Shown: positions 16,582 through 25,582 of the stretch, piece after piece
Layout of the letters: every line of letters begins with the position of its first letter
How positions within the stretch are numbered: the stretch's first letter is position 1
Source of the DNA: Microvirga ossetica
Lineage (GTDB): Bacteria > Pseudomonadota > Alphaproteobacteria > Rhizobiales > Beijerinckiaceae
Length of the DNA stretch: 64,000 bases
Assembly (NCBI RefSeq): GCF_002741015.1
Contig: NZ_CP016617.1
Coordinates: forward strand, 620,001 to 684,000
Reading direction: 5' to 3'
The notes under the pieces: model-generated
Database searches by the model: none
Told to the model about the DNA's origin: nothing
The model's input: only the letters and a program-made list of their open reading frames with translations
Program-made: the position numbers and the translations under genes

Positions 16582-17820
16582 GTGATCAAGGCTGCCTCCG
16601 GAATTCAGCGGCGTCTCGTGGCGGTCCTCTGCGCCGACGTTGCAGGCTATGCCCGCCTCATGAGCATGGACGAACGTGGCACCCTGCGCCTGCTCACGTC
16701 CCATCGCGAGATCACGGACCGCGAGATCGAGCAGCATGGCGGACGGATCGCCAATACGGCGGGAGACAGCGTGCTGGCCGAGTTCCCCAGTGCCGTTGAT
16801 GCAGTGACGTGTGCGCTGAGAGCCCAGGAGGCGCTGTCGTCCGCCAATGATAAGCTGCCAGCAACCCACCGCCTACAGTTCTGGATCGGGGTGCATGTGG
16901 GCGACGTGATGGTGAAGGGCGGCGATCTCTTCGGGGAGGGCGTCAACATCGCCGCCCGGCTGCAGGCGCTCTCCCGGCCTGGGGGCATCTGCCTGTCGGC
17001 GACAGCCCAGGAGTACACACGCAAGGCTCTGCCCATCACCATCGAGGATCTCGGGTCTCAGCATGTCAAAAACATCGATGAGCCCGTCCGGGCTTTCGCC
17101 GTCAAAGCAATCCACGGGCAGGGGACCCCAGCCCGTATACCCTCCAGCAAGGAAATCCTCCGGGCCGACCGGCCAGCGGTGGCGGTGCTGCCGTTCGCCA
17201 ACATGGGCGACCCTGATCACCTCTACTTCAGCGACGGAATTACCGAAGACATCATCATCGAGCTCGCTCGCTTCCGGGACCTTCTCGTCATTGCCCGGAA
17301 CTCCTCGTTCACGTTCCGGGGCAAGGACGTCGACGTGCGGGAGGTCCGTCGGGCCCTCAATGCTGACTACGTTGTCGAGGGCACCGTGCGCCGGGCCGCC
17401 GACCGGGTTCGGATCACGGCGCAGTTGATCAACGCCGCCACAGGGGCCCATCTCTGGGCTGATCGATATGATCGTTCGTTCGACGACGTGTTCGCCATCC
17501 AGCATGAGATCGCGCGTGGGGTGGTCGCAACCCTAGCCCGTCGCATCGAGGAGGAGACCGAGGCGGTGGCGCGCCGCCGGCCGCCGCAGGACATGCGCGC
17601 CTATGATCTCTTCCTGCAGGGGCACCGCCTGTCCGATGTGTTCATGGACGACGGGCAGGCCCGGGCGCGGGCGTTCTTCGAGCGCGCCCGCGACCTCGAT
17701 CCCACTTTTGCCAGGGCGTACACGGGGCTTGCGTTCAACTATCTCAACCGAGCCGCCGAGCTTCAACTGAACAGGCTGGTTCCCACGGGAGGCTTTGCAC
17801 TGGAACATGGCCCTCGGTAG
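16582..17820 (+). CDS. Class III adenylate/guanylate cyclase-like protein, truncated
   Basis: A cyclase homology domain (RRLVAVLCADVAGYARLMSM to about residue 170) followed by a TolB-like N-terminal domain (AVAVLPFANMGDPDHLYFSD, GITEDIIIELARFRDLLVIA) and a single TPR-like segment (ARARAFFERARDLDPTFARA). Paralogs at 59.5 and 61.5 kb carry about 180-250 further residues of TPRs; here the protein ends soon after LNRAAELQLNRL, so the 3' end seems lost. In the catalytic domain the first metal Asp is present (CADVAG), but the usual substrate-specifying Lys is Asn (GGRIANTAGDSVLAEF), as in one common subfamily. I chose GTG 16582; ATG 16552 is an alternative but overlaps the divergent gene's start. 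Confidence 0.8.
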   Translation: MIKAASGIQRRLVAVLCADVAGYARLMSMDERGTLRLLTSHREITDREIEQHGGRIANTAGDSVLAEFPSAVDAVTCALRAQEALSSANDKLPATHRLQFWIGVHVGDVMVKGGDLFGEGVNIAARLQALSRPGGICLSATAQEYTRKALPITIEDLGSQHVKNIDEPVRAFAVKAIHGQGTPARIPSSKEILRADRPAVAVLPFANMGDPDHLYFSDGITEDIIIELARFRDLLVIARNSSFTFRGKDVDVREVRRALNADYVVEGTVRRAADRVRITAQLINAATGAHLWADRYDRSFDDVFAIQHEIARGVVATLARRIEEETEAVARRRPPQDMRAYDLFLQGHRLSDVFMDDGQARARAFFERARDLDPTFARAYTGLAFNYLNRAAELQLNRLVPTGGFALEHGPR

Positions 17821-17927
17821 GACCGGAGCCGCATCGATCGAGTCCGCGAAGCCACCGGCCCTGCGTGTATGGCGGTGATCTCACGCAGGGGTCATAGACT
17901 GTCGCGAATGGGAGCTGTGGCCCAGCC

Positions 17928-18266
17928 ATGAATGATGACCGGCATGGGACAGGACGCCTCGCCCGGCTGCGCCGATGGGCAGGAGCGGTCAAGCAGGACG
18001 TCGTGGTCCTCTACATCGCCGCGCGAGACCCGCGTGTGCCGTGGCATGTGAAGCTCGCGGCAACGGCCATTGCCGCCTATGCGCTCAGCCCCATCGATCC
18101 TATTCCGGACTTCATCCCCGTCCTCGGCTATCTTGACGAGCTGATCCTCCTGCCGATCGTCATCTTCTTTTTGATCAAGATGATCCCGATCCGCTCATGG
18201 CGGCATTCCGCGCGGAGGCGGGGAGACGATCCGAGCGTCCGGTTAGCCGAGTGGCAGCGGTGGTGA
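17928..18266 (+). CDS. YkvA family protein (DUF1232)
   Basis: 112 residues containing the DUF1232 core YALSPIDPIPDFIPVLGYLD followed by ELILLPIVIFFLIKMIP, which forms two short membrane-associated helices. A basic N-terminal region (RLARLRRWAGAVKQDVVVLY) precedes IAARDPRVPWHVKLAATAIA. Biochemical role unknown; members are small inner-membrane proteins. ATG 17928 is the first start in frame; the ribosome site is weak. It sits 107 bp after the truncated cyclase. Confidence 0.88.
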   Translation: MNDDRHGTGRLARLRRWAGAVKQDVVVLYIAARDPRVPWHVKLAATAIAAYALSPIDPIPDFIPVLGYLDELILLPIVIFFLIKMIPIRSWRHSARRRGDDPSVRLAEWQRW

Positions 18267-18363
18267 TCATCGGTCTTTGGATTTCAGCCGCAGCATTTCT
18301 CCTGTGGGCGTTTTGGCCAACCCCAGTTCCATAAACGTCTTCCCAAACTGCGCGGTATGCGAA

Positions 18364-18747
18364 TTACTGTTCTGACAAACCAAGCCACTCGACCTGGATC
18401 GACGCAGCCTGAGGCGGCAGGATCGCACATCGCGTCGTGTAGACAGGCTCGTCTTCATTGAGTGGCGTGAGGGCAAAACCGCACCAGTGGCCACCCCCTG
18501 TCTCGCCTGGATCATCCAGTAGGGCCCGATACTGGATCGTCTCCTCCGGTACGTCGATCCATCTCTCATCTACGAACATTGTCACTCCGCCCGCAGTCAT
18601 GCGGTAAGGCACAGGGCGGCAATCTTTCTCATCGCAACAGCTCTTCCCCGCTGCGTCGACCAAATGCGAGTAGATGTCGTGGGCTTGGAGGGGCGACGGC
18701 AGGTTGATGACAAGAACAGCCACAAGCAGGGCAGATTTGGAAAGCAT
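18364..18747 (-). CDS. Secreted Cys-rich hypothetical protein
   Basis: 127 residues. A signal peptide (MLSKSALLVAVLVINLPSPL, cleavage after LQA) is followed by HDIYSHLVDAAGKSCCDEKD and CRPVPYRMTAGGVTMFVDER, then WIDVPEETIQYRALLDDPGE and HWCGFALTPLNEDEPVYTTR C. Five cysteines in the mature part suggest disulfides or a metal site. Similar small periplasmic proteins with the CC-x3-DCRPVPYR pattern occur in rhizobia-type genomes as I recall, without assigned function. It is convergent with the YkvA-like gene; a short tail of minus-strand coding-like sequence lies downstream. Confidence 0.78.
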   Translation of the reverse strand: MLSKSALLVAVLVINLPSPLQAHDIYSHLVDAAGKSCCDEKDCRPVPYRMTAGGVTMFVDERWIDVPEETIQYRALLDDPGETGGGHWCGFALTPLNEDEPVYTTRCAILPPQAASIQVEWLGLSEQ

Positions 18748-19101
18748 GTGACGCTCCCGACCCTAAGCGGCGTGGGCGCTGCGTCGGAGCGCCCAGAGGC
18801 CGCAAGATGTAACCAAAGCCATCTTCTGCTCGTGATCCAGAGACGACTGTGCCTCAACGCACACGCCGGCTGGGCTAGCAGTACTGGGGATTATGCGAAA
18901 TCGTGCGGCGGGTTTTCACGCACGACCAAGGAGGGGCAGGCTTCCCCGTGCGGCCTCACACATCTTGGGCCACCGCTTATGACTAAGATGACAACCTGCT
19001 GAAGAGGAGATCGGGGCGATGACTGCCGGGCTCGTGTCGCGAACTCCCAAACCTGTCCCTGTCAGTCGTAGTGTCCCTCTTCTCCTTTACGGGAGGTCGC
19101 G
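18748..19101. other. 354-bp gap, probable divergent promoter region
   Basis: Separates two small secreted-protein genes read in opposite directions (18747 leftward, 19102 rightward). No protein-like frame is visible. It should hold promoters for both, but I cannot define -35/-10 elements with confidence. Confidence 0.35.
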
Positions 19102-19425
19102 ATGGCACCTCAAGGCCAGCCGCTACGTGCCCGGATCTATACCCAGGCTTTTGTCATCAGTTGTGGCTTTCTAGCGACTTGCGCCAGCCAAGCGATGGAG
19201 GGGCGACCGCCGCTCTCGGCCGCTTGTCGGGCCTGGAACGGCCACATCGCTGAGTTGATCGATCAGCACAGGATAGCCCACGAGCTGGACGATGACCAAG
19301 TCCACGAATTCATCCGGCTCTTCTACGAGGCTGGGAGCGCCTGTTCGGCCCTGCGCTTCGAGGAGGGACTGGCCATCTATGAGGCCATTCCTATTGGGCC
19401 GGTCGCGAGCCGCCTACTTCGTTAG
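19102..19425 (+). CDS. Hypothetical exported protein, 107 residues
   Basis: Starts at ATG 19102 with GGGAGG five to six bases upstream, the best ribosome site in this part. The N-terminus (RARIYTQAFVISCGFLATCA SQA) looks like a signal peptide or lipoprotein-like leader with a cysteine in LATCAS. The mature part is helical: ACRAWNGHIAELIDQHRIAH, ELDDDQVHEFIRLFYEAGSA, CSALRFEEGLAIYEAIPIGP. Family not recognised. Confidence 0.65.
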   Translation: MAPQGQPLRARIYTQAFVISCGFLATCASQAMEGRPPLSAACRAWNGHIAELIDQHRIAHELDDDQVHEFIRLFYEAGSACSALRFEEGLAIYEAIPIGPVASRLLR

Positions 19426-19678
19426 ATGGGTCAGCACCGTTCCATACACGGCCTTACGCGCCATTCTGAACCCATGAACCATGAAGGTCTGGTCCTGGTA
19501 CGAGGCGGAAGTAGACTGAATGGCCGCTCAGGCAGGGGCACCAGACGTTCCTGCTGAGCAGTGAGTTTCCTCGGATGACCCATAGTAGACCTTCAGATCG
19601 CTCCTCGGAACAAGAGCATCATGAGACAGGCTCAAGGGAACGGAGCCACCCCGATGGAGCAAGAAGAGCGATGTCGGG

Positions 19679-20557
19679 TTATTTGATGCCGTTCAAGGTA
19701 AAGTAAGAACGGATTACTTGGCTGTCATCCGCCGATCCATCTCCGCGTCCGGAAGTGGCAAGGAACATCTGCTGGGCTGCCGCAGCCAAGGGCAGCGCTG
19801 CCTTCACGTCCCGGCCGGCATCCAGCACGATGCCGAGATCCTTGACGAAGATGTCCACCGCGCTCGTCACCTCTGGCTCTGCCTCCAGCATGCGCGGCCC
19901 CCGGTCCTTGAGCATCCAGCTCGACGCCGAAGAACCGCTCATGATCTCAAGCAGGATCCTGAGGTCGACGCCGACCTTCGCGGCCAGAGCGAAGGCCTCC
20001 GCGACTACGGCGATGTGCACGCCGCAGAGAAGCTGGTTGACTGTCTTGACCATCGCACCTTGCCCGGGGTTTTCACCGACGTGGAAAACCTTGTCTCCGA
20101 GGGCGTCAAAAGCCGGCTTCGCTTCGTCGAACGTGTCCTTTGGCCCGGCGGCCATGATTGTGAGCGTTGCCGCCTTCGCGCCCGCGACACCTCCGGATAC
20201 GGGCGAGTCGATCAGCCAGCGTCCAGCCTTGAGAACGCGGTCGTTGATCGTTCCCACCGCGCTTGGCGGGCAGGTCGCCATCAGGGCCACTACCCCATCC
20301 GGCCGAAGAGCCTCGAGAGCTCTTCCCTCGAACAGCACAGCCTCGGCCTGGGCGGCGTTCACAACCATGAGGATCAGGATGTCCGCCCCGGAGGCGGCCG
20401 AGGCGGCGTCGGTTGCCCGTTTGCCTCCGGCGCTTTCGAGAGCGTCGAGGGCCTTGGCATTGAGATCGTACCCGGTGACGGCGAACCCGTTCGACAGGAG
20501 ATTGCTCGCCATGGGTAGGCCCATGGCGCCGAGGCCGACGAAAGCGACGCGGGTCAT
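19679..20557 (-). CDS. 3-hydroxyisobutyrate-dehydrogenase-family oxidoreductase, LtnD-like
   Basis: NAD-dependent beta-hydroxyacid dehydrogenase, 292 residues. The Rossmann motif is VAFVGLGAMGLPMASNL (residues 4-20), substrate-binding DSPVSGGVAGAKAATLTIMA (about 117-136) and the catalytic Lys in GAMVKTVNQLLCGVHIAVVA (about 170). The closest type I recognise is L-threonate dehydrogenase (LtnD), which oxidises a four-carbon sugar acid; tartronate semialdehyde reductase is a close alternative. It follows a strong terminator after dctM and so probably has its own promoter, although its position fits the TRAP/transketolase locus functionally. Confidence 0.82.
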   Translation of the reverse strand: MTRVAFVGLGAMGLPMASNLLSNGFAVTGYDLNAKALDALESAGGKRATDAASAASGADILILMVVNAAQAEAVLFEGRALEALRPDGVVALMATCPPSAVGTINDRVLKAGRWLIDSPVSGGVAGAKAATLTIMAAGPKDTFDEAKPAFDALGDKVFHVGENPGQGAMVKTVNQLLCGVHIAVVAEAFALAAKVGVDLRILLEIMSGSSASSWMLKDRGPRMLEAEPEVTSAVDIFVKDLGIVLDAGRDVKAALPLAAAAQQMFLATSGRGDGSADDSQVIRSYFTLNGIK

Positions 20558-20621
20558 GTCGTTTTTCCTTCTCCCGTGATGATAGGCAGATTGTCGGACT
20601 GATCAGGTCCAAACACCAAAA

Positions 20622-20657
20622 GGAAACGTCCCGCTTGTTCTCAAGCGGGACGTTTCC
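20622..20657 (-). terminator. Rho-independent terminator after dctM
   Basis: A perfect 16-bp stem (GGAAACGTCCCGCTTG and its complement, loop of 4 bases) starts 4 bases past the dctM stop. Read on the minus strand the stem is followed by TTTTGGTGTTT, a U-rich tract, so it should end the SDR-transketolase-TRAP transcript before ltnD. Confidence 0.85.
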
Positions 20658-20660
20658 GGC

Positions 20661-21920
20661 TTAGTAAATCGTGAGCGCAGGAATATAACTGATCGCAAGA
20701 AGGATCAGCATGGAGACGGCGAGGAAGGGCCAGAGCTCACGAGTCGTGTCGGCCAGCGACGCTCTTGCGATCGACGACGAGATGAAGAGCGTGGTTCCGA
20801 TCGGCGGCGTGTAGAGCCCGATGCCGAGATTGAGCACCATGATGATGCCGAGCTGCACCGGGTCCAATCCAATCGACGCCGCTAGGGGCACGAAGATCGG
20901 TCCGAGCAGCAGGATCGCCGGCGGGAGATCGAGCGGCATGCCGACGATCAGGAGCAGGATGTTCATCGCCAGGATGACCAGGAGCGGGTTGCTGATCGTG
21001 GCCGTGACCCACTCGGCGAAGCGCGTTGGAACCTCATCGAACGTGAGGATCCAGCCCACGATCGCGCTACCCATGATGACGAGCATGACGACACCGGTTG
21101 CGATGCCGGACTCGATCAGGCTGTGATAGAAGCGTTTCCAGGTCAGGTCGCGGTAGAAGAAGGCGCTGAGCGCAAGCGCATAGACGACCGCCAGCACCGA
21201 GATCTCGGTGGGTGTGGCGATGCCGAAGCGCAGGCCGAGCAGGATTAGGATCGGCATCAGCAGGGCAGGACCGCTCAGCACCGCGAGCTTCAGGAGTTCC
21301 ATCCGGCTGACGGCGGGATCCTCCGAGTGGATGCCGCGCCGTCTCGCGATCAGGCTGCAAGTCAGGATGAGCCCACCTGCCAGCAGGATTCCAGGCAGAA
21401 TGCCCGCCGTGAACAAATCGGCAATGCTGACACCGCTGACCAGCGAGTAGAGGATGAGCGGGATCGACGGCGGAATCATTATGTCGATGATCGCCGACGT
21501 GGCATTGTTGGCTGCGCACAGGCCCGCCGGATAGCCCTGCTTTTTCTGCCACGGAATGAGCACCGATCCCAGCGCGCTCGCATTGGCGACCGCGCTGCCC
21601 GAGACACCGCCGAAGACGACCGACGCCACGACGGTGGTCGACAAGGGACCCCCACGCCAGCGCTGCATCGCCTTGGTGGCGAAGCCCAGGAGTTTCTCAC
21701 CGAGCTTGCCGCCCAGCATCAGGCTGCCGGCCATCATGAAGAAGGGAAGCGCTAGCATCGGGAAGGACTGCGTCTGCTGGTACATCTGCTGCGCGACGAT
21801 CATCAGCGGCAGCTCGGCCTGCCAAGCGAGCGTCAGACCGGCCGCAATGATCAGTGCGTGCCCGACGGGAATCGCCAGAAGCATGAGGACCGTGAAGGCG
21901 ACGACGAGAATGAGACTCAT
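20661..21920 (-). CDS. dctM: TRAP transporter large permease, DctM
   Basis: Large membrane subunit of a tripartite ATP-independent periplasmic transporter, 419 residues with about 12 hydrophobic segments. It begins MSLILVVAFTVLMLLAIPVG and holds family blocks FPMLALPFFMMAGSLMLGGK, VVFGGVSGSAVANASALGSV, PPSIPLILYSLVSGVSIADL and NLGIGLYTPPIGTTLFISSS. It uses an ion gradient to import the ligand delivered by DctP. ATG 21920 overlaps the dctQ stop by four bases. A longer upstream frame lies inside dctQ and is not used. Confidence 0.94.
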   Translation of the reverse strand: MSLILVVAFTVLMLLAIPVGHALIIAAGLTLAWQAELPLMIVAQQMYQQTQSFPMLALPFFMMAGSLMLGGKLGEKLLGFATKAMQRWRGGPLSTTVVASVVFGGVSGSAVANASALGSVLIPWQKKQGYPAGLCAANNATSAIIDIMIPPSIPLILYSLVSGVSIADLFTAGILPGILLAGGLILTCSLIARRRGIHSEDPAVSRMELLKLAVLSGPALLMPILILLGLRFGIATPTEISVLAVVYALALSAFFYRDLTWKRFYHSLIESGIATGVVMLVIMGSAIVGWILTFDEVPTRFAEWVTATISNPLLVILAMNILLLIVGMPLDLPPAILLLGPIFVPLAASIGLDPVQLGIIMVLNLGIGLYTPPIGTTLFISSSIARASLADTTRELWPFLAVSMLILLAISYIPALTIY

Positions 21921-22498
21921 ATGCCTGTCTCCTCTGGATCGGGGGTCGGCATGGCCTCGGGGCCGAGCCTCCAGACACGCAGCGCAAGCGCGAAGGTCGT
22001 CAGGATGACCCCGAGGCAGCCGAGCGCGAGCGCGTAGTAGCTGTAGCTGCTCGACAGGCCGAGCACAGGGCTTGTCTCGATGGACACAATGTCGGCGACC
22101 CCCAATGCTTCCCACCCGAGGATGGCATAGGAGGCGATGATGATGGCGAAGCCGACGAGCAGCATGGTGCGCGCACCGTTGCGGTTCAGGCGCGCGAGCA
22201 CCGACTCCACGGCCATGTGGCCGCCCTTCTGAACCGCGAGCGCGACGCCTGCCATGATGAACCAGGGAAAGAGCCGCTCCGGCAGTTCCTGGGCGAAGCG
22301 GAACCCACCGCTTTCCATCAGGTAGCGGGCAACGACGTTCGCCGTCAGCAGGACAAGAAGTGCGATGCCGGTCAGCAGGATCACCGCACGGCAGACGAAG
22401 CCGACCGTGCGGTCGATGATGTCGGCGACGGAGAGCGCGCCGCCCCCCTTAGCCGGTGCTTGTTCCTCATGGTGAGGCAGGGGGGAGACGCGAGTCAT
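21917..22498 (-). CDS. dctQ: TRAP transporter small permease, DctQ
   Basis: Small membrane subunit, 193 residues, with four predicted membrane segments: VCRAVILLTGIALLVLLTAN, LFPWFIMAGVALAVQKGGHM, MLLVGFAIIIASYAILGWEA, and YYALALGCLGVILTTFALAL. The motif RFAQELPERLFPWFIMAGVA with the following GGHMAVE is typical of DctQ. It starts 4 bp after the dctP stop and overlaps dctM, so the three genes are translationally linked. Confidence 0.92.
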   Translation of the reverse strand: MTRVSPLPHHEEQAPAKGGGALSVADIIDRTVGFVCRAVILLTGIALLVLLTANVVARYLMESGGFRFAQELPERLFPWFIMAGVALAVQKGGHMAVESVLARLNRNGARTMLLVGFAIIIASYAILGWEALGVADIVSIETSPVLGLSSSYSYYALALGCLGVILTTFALALRVWRLGPEAMPTPDPEETGI

Positions 22499-22502
22499 GG
22501 CG

Positions 22503-23501
22503 TCAGCCTCGCGCCGTCTTGACGAGCTGGTTGACGAAGTCGCCGAAGGGCTTTGCGCGCCAGGTGTCGACGACCTTGGCCGAGGCTTCCCGGAAGGCGG
22601 GCTTGTCGACCTCGTTCACCGCAAGCTTCGGATCGGCTCTGAACTGGGCGTTGAACTTGGCCTCGTTCTCCGCAAATAGCTTGCGTTGCAGGTCACCGGC
22701 CTCCTTGGCGGCTGTCTTGATGATCTCCTTGTCCGCCGCGGACAGGCGGGTCCAGGTGATCTGCGACATCAGGAAGGGCGAGCTTTCCCACTTGTGACCC
22801 GACAGGCTGATGAACTTGTTCACCTCAAAGAGCTTGGAGCTCGCGATGTTGGTGAGCGGGTTCTCCTGACCATCAACGACGCCCTGCTGGAGCGCAATGT
22901 AGAGTTCGCCGAAGCTGATCTGCTCGGTTCCGGCGCCGAGCGCCTGGAAGATGTCGATCGTCATCGGGTCGGGCGGCGTGCGGATCTTGAGGCCTTTCAG
23001 GTCGGCAGGCTTCACGACCGGGCGCTTGCTGTTGGTGATGTGGCGAATGCCGTTATCCCACCAGCCAAGCGGCACCATCTGAACCTTGGCGAAACGCTGC
23101 GCAAGTTCCTCGCCGATCGGGCCTTCCAGAACCTTGAAGGCGGCGGTGCTGTCCTCGAACAGGAAGGGCAAGCCGAGGGCGGCGATCTCAGGCACGAGCG
23201 CGGAGGTGGAGCCCTGGCTGTTGACCGTCATGCTGACGGCGCCGGTCCGAAGGCTCGTGAGCAGCGACTGCTCGTTGCCGAGCTGCTCGGATCCTGCGAC
23301 GCGAACGGTGATGTTGCCGCCGGACCTCTCCTTGACCAGCTCGGCGAAACGTTCGGTGGCAATGCTGCGCGGGTTGCCCGGCGCCGCGTTGTGGCCGAGG
23401 GTGAGATTGGTCGCGGCTTGCGCACCGCGGGTCAAGGTGAGGATGGCTGGGGCCGAGATGGCGCCGGCGATGAGGGTGCGGCGTGAAATCGTGCTCTTCA
23501 T
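22503..23501 (-). CDS. dctP: TRAP transporter substrate-binding protein, DctP
   Basis: Periplasmic ligand receptor (PF03480), 332 residues. The N-terminal signal (KSTISRRTLIAGAISAPAIL) contains an RR pair and may be Tat-type. Family landmarks: PRSIATERFAELVKERSGGN, LGLPFLFEDSTAAFKVLEG, and LKGLKIRTPPDPMTIDIFQA, where the Arg is the expected carboxylate-contacting residue of DctP proteins, and FGELYIALQQGVVDGQENPL. The contact Arg suggests an acidic ligand (sugar acid or other organic acid). It follows the transketolase pair by 112 bp. Confidence 0.93.
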   Translation of the reverse strand: MKSTISRRTLIAGAISAPAILTLTRGAQAATNLTLGHNAAPGNPRSIATERFAELVKERSGGNITVRVAGSEQLGNEQSLLTSLRTGAVSMTVNSQGSTSALVPEIAALGLPFLFEDSTAAFKVLEGPIGEELAQRFAKVQMVPLGWWDNGIRHITNSKRPVVKPADLKGLKIRTPPDPMTIDIFQALGAGTEQISFGELYIALQQGVVDGQENPLTNIASSKLFEVNKFISLSGHKWESSPFLMSQITWTRLSAADKEIIKTAAKEAGDLQRKLFAENEAKFNAQFRADPKLAVNEVDKPAFREASAKVVDTWRAKPFGDFVNQLVKTARG

Positions 23502-23613
23502 GTGCGTTCTCCTTCTGGATCCTGCCCGTTGTCCGGGCTTTTTTGGTCATTGTGATGGTTCGGGTCGACGGATCGGCCTTGCCTCGGAACTCTTCACGCC
23601 GAGGCAGGCATTC

Positions 23614-24666
23614 CTAGAGCCAGCCTTTGATGCTGTTCGTCATGGCATTGGTGGAGATGCCGTAACGGTCGTGGAGGGTCGGCAGGGCGCCGGCATCCAG
23701 GAACTCGTCGGGCAGGGCAACCTGGCGGAAGGCGGTCGGGAATACGCCCGATCGCATCAGGAGCCCGGCGACGGCCTCTCCCAATCCACCGATGATCGTA
23801 TGGTTCTCCGCCACGACCACCATGCGGCCGGTGCGCGATGCCTCCTTCAGGATCGTGGCCTCATCGAGCGGCTTGATGGTCGGCACGTGCAGCACCGCAA
23901 CGTCGACGTTATCGTCCGAGAGGGCCTTGGCCGTCTCGAGGGCGCGCATGGTCATGAGGCCTGAGGAGATGATCAGCACGTCGTTGCCGTCGCGCAGCAT
24001 CTTGGCTTTACCCAGCTCGAACGTGTAATCGTACTCGTCGAGCACGAGGGGCACGTTGCCGCGCAAAAGGCGCATGTAGACCGGCCCGTTATGCGCTGCG
24101 ATGGCCGGAACCACCTGCTCGATCTCATGAGCATCGCACGGATCGACGATGGTGATGTTGGGCATGCCGCGGAAGATCGCGATGTCTTCCGTCGCTTGAT
24201 GGCTCGGCCCGTAGCCTGTCGTGAGGCCGGGAAGGGCGCACACGATCTTCACGTTGAGGTTTTCCTCGGCGATCGCCATGCAGATGAAGTCGTAGGCGCG
24301 CCGTGCCGCAAACACCGCATAGGTTGTCGCGAACGGCATGAAGCCTTCGCGCGCCATTCCGGCGGCGGCACTGATCAGGAGCTGCTCCGCCATGCCCATC
24401 TGGTAGAAGCGGTCGGGATGGGCCTTCGCGAAGACGTGGAGGTCGGTGTACTTTGCGAGGTCCGCCGTCAGTCCGACGATCTCCGGCCGTTTCTCGGCAA
24501 GCTTCGCGAGGGCGTTGCCGAACGGAGCGGGCTTCGTGCGCTGGTCCGCGCCGGCAAGCGAGGCGATCATCGCCGATGTGGTCAGCCGCGGCTTGTCCGC
24601 CGTTCCCTGTCCGCCTTCGCCCTGTTCTCCGAGCCAGGTCGGCCGCGTGTATTTCGAGCGCCTCAT
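23614..24666 (-). CDS. Transketolase, C-terminal subunit (split type)
   Basis: 350 residues carrying the pyrimidine-binding domain and the C-terminal transketolase domain. The catalytic Glu lies in YQMGMAEQLLISAAAGMARE (about residue 140), followed by GFMPFATTYAVFAARRAYDF and GLTTGYGPSHQATEDIAIFR. The C-terminal domain has VPTIKPLDEATILKEASRTG and VVVAENHTIIGGLGEAVAG. It works only with the N-terminal subunit encoded just upstream; the ATG overlaps that gene's stop by four bases. Split transketolases often serve specialised sugar pathways (for example apulose-4-phosphate or sulfosugar transketolases), and the TRAP context fits such a role. Confidence 0.9.
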   Translation of the reverse strand: MRRSKYTRPTWLGEQGEGGQGTADKPRLTTSAMIASLAGADQRTKPAPFGNALAKLAEKRPEIVGLTADLAKYTDLHVFAKAHPDRFYQMGMAEQLLISAAAGMAREGFMPFATTYAVFAARRAYDFICMAIAEENLNVKIVCALPGLTTGYGPSHQATEDIAIFRGMPNITIVDPCDAHEIEQVVPAIAAHNGPVYMRLLRGNVPLVLDEYDYTFELGKAKMLRDGNDVLIISSGLMTMRALETAKALSDDNVDVAVLHVPTIKPLDEATILKEASRTGRMVVVAENHTIIGGLGEAVAGLLMRSGVFPTAFRQVALPDEFLDAGALPTLHDRYGISTNAMTNSIKGWL

Positions 24667-25535
24667 GCTGTCCTCCCGGCGTCAAGCAGTTCGAGGGCCT
24701 TCTGCCATTCCTGCGGCTCGACCCGCAGGAAGTGGTTGCGCTCGCGCTCCTCCAGGAACGGGACGCCCTTGGCCATCTTGGTGTCGCAGATCACGATGCG
24801 CGGCTTCGGCTCCGTGAGATTGCGGGCTTTGTCGAAGGCGGCGACGAGCGCATCGATGTCGTTGCCGTCGACGCGCTGCACGTGCCAGCCGAACGCCTCG
24901 AAGCGGGCTGCGAGCGGCTCGAAGCCGGTCACTTCGGAGGCCGGACCGTCCGCCTGCTGGTTGTTGACGTCGACGATGCCGATCAGGTTGTCGAGCTTCC
25001 AGTGGCTGGCCGACCAAGCCCCTTCCCAGACCGAGCCCTCGCCGAGCTCGCCGTCGGAGAACAGGCAATAGACGAAGGATTTCGACTGCTTGCGCTTCAG
25101 CCCGAGGCAGAACCCGACCGCAAGGCCGAGGCCGTGTCCGAGCGATCCGCCGGTGATCTCCATCCCCGGCGTGTAGGCGGCCATGCCAGACATCGGCAGG
25201 CGGCTCTCGTCGGAGCCGTAGCTCTCGAGCTCGTCTTCCGGGATGATCCCAGCTTCGATCAAGGCTGCATAGAGCGCGATGGCGTAGTGGCCAATGGACA
25301 GCAGGAAGCGATCGCGTTCCTCCCATTCCGGATCCTCTGGCCGATAGTTCATCGCGTGGAAATAGGACACCGCCAGGACGTCGGCGATGCCCAGCGCCTG
25401 GGCAATGTAGCCCTGGCCCTGTACCTCGCCCATGCGGAGCGCATGGCGGCGGATGTGATAGGCGCGGTCCGAAAGGGACACATTGGACAGGGGAGGCTTT
25501 GACACCTGCCCAGCGTCGCTGGTGCTCGTATTCAT
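24663..25535 (-). CDS. Transketolase, N-terminal subunit (split type)
   Basis: 290 residues forming the thiamine-diphosphate pyrophosphate-binding half. The TPP motif is FSDGELGEGSVWEGAWSASH with VDVNNQQADG about 30 residues later; catalytic histidines are expected in LLSIGHYAIALYAAL and GGSLGHGLGLAVGF. The start ATG 25535 is preceded by GGAGAG. The frame extends further upstream inside the SDR gene but without conserved sequence. The subunit is encoded 47 bp after the SDR gene. Confidence 0.91.
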   Translation of the reverse strand: MNTSTSDAGQVSKPPLSNVSLSDRAYHIRRHALRMGEVQGQGYIAQALGIADVLAVSYFHAMNYRPEDPEWEERDRFLLSIGHYAIALYAALIEAGIIPEDELESYGSDESRLPMSGMAAYTPGMEITGGSLGHGLGLAVGFCLGLKRKQSKSFVYCLFSDGELGEGSVWEGAWSASHWKLDNLIGIVDVNNQQADGPASEVTGFEPLAARFEAFGWHVQRVDGNDIDALVAAFDKARNLTEPKPRIVICDTKMAKGVPFLEERERNHFLRVEPQEWQKALELLDAGRTA

Positions 25536-25582
25536 CGATCTCTCCAAGGTTGGAGGGCGCGGGCTAATGGCGCCCACGCCGA

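Noticed and set aside
23523..23548. GCCCG-TTGTC-CGGGC followed by TTTTTT, terminator-like
   Set aside because: The U-tract is on the + strand, but no + strand gene lies upstream; both flanking genes are leftward, and on that strand no U-tract follows.
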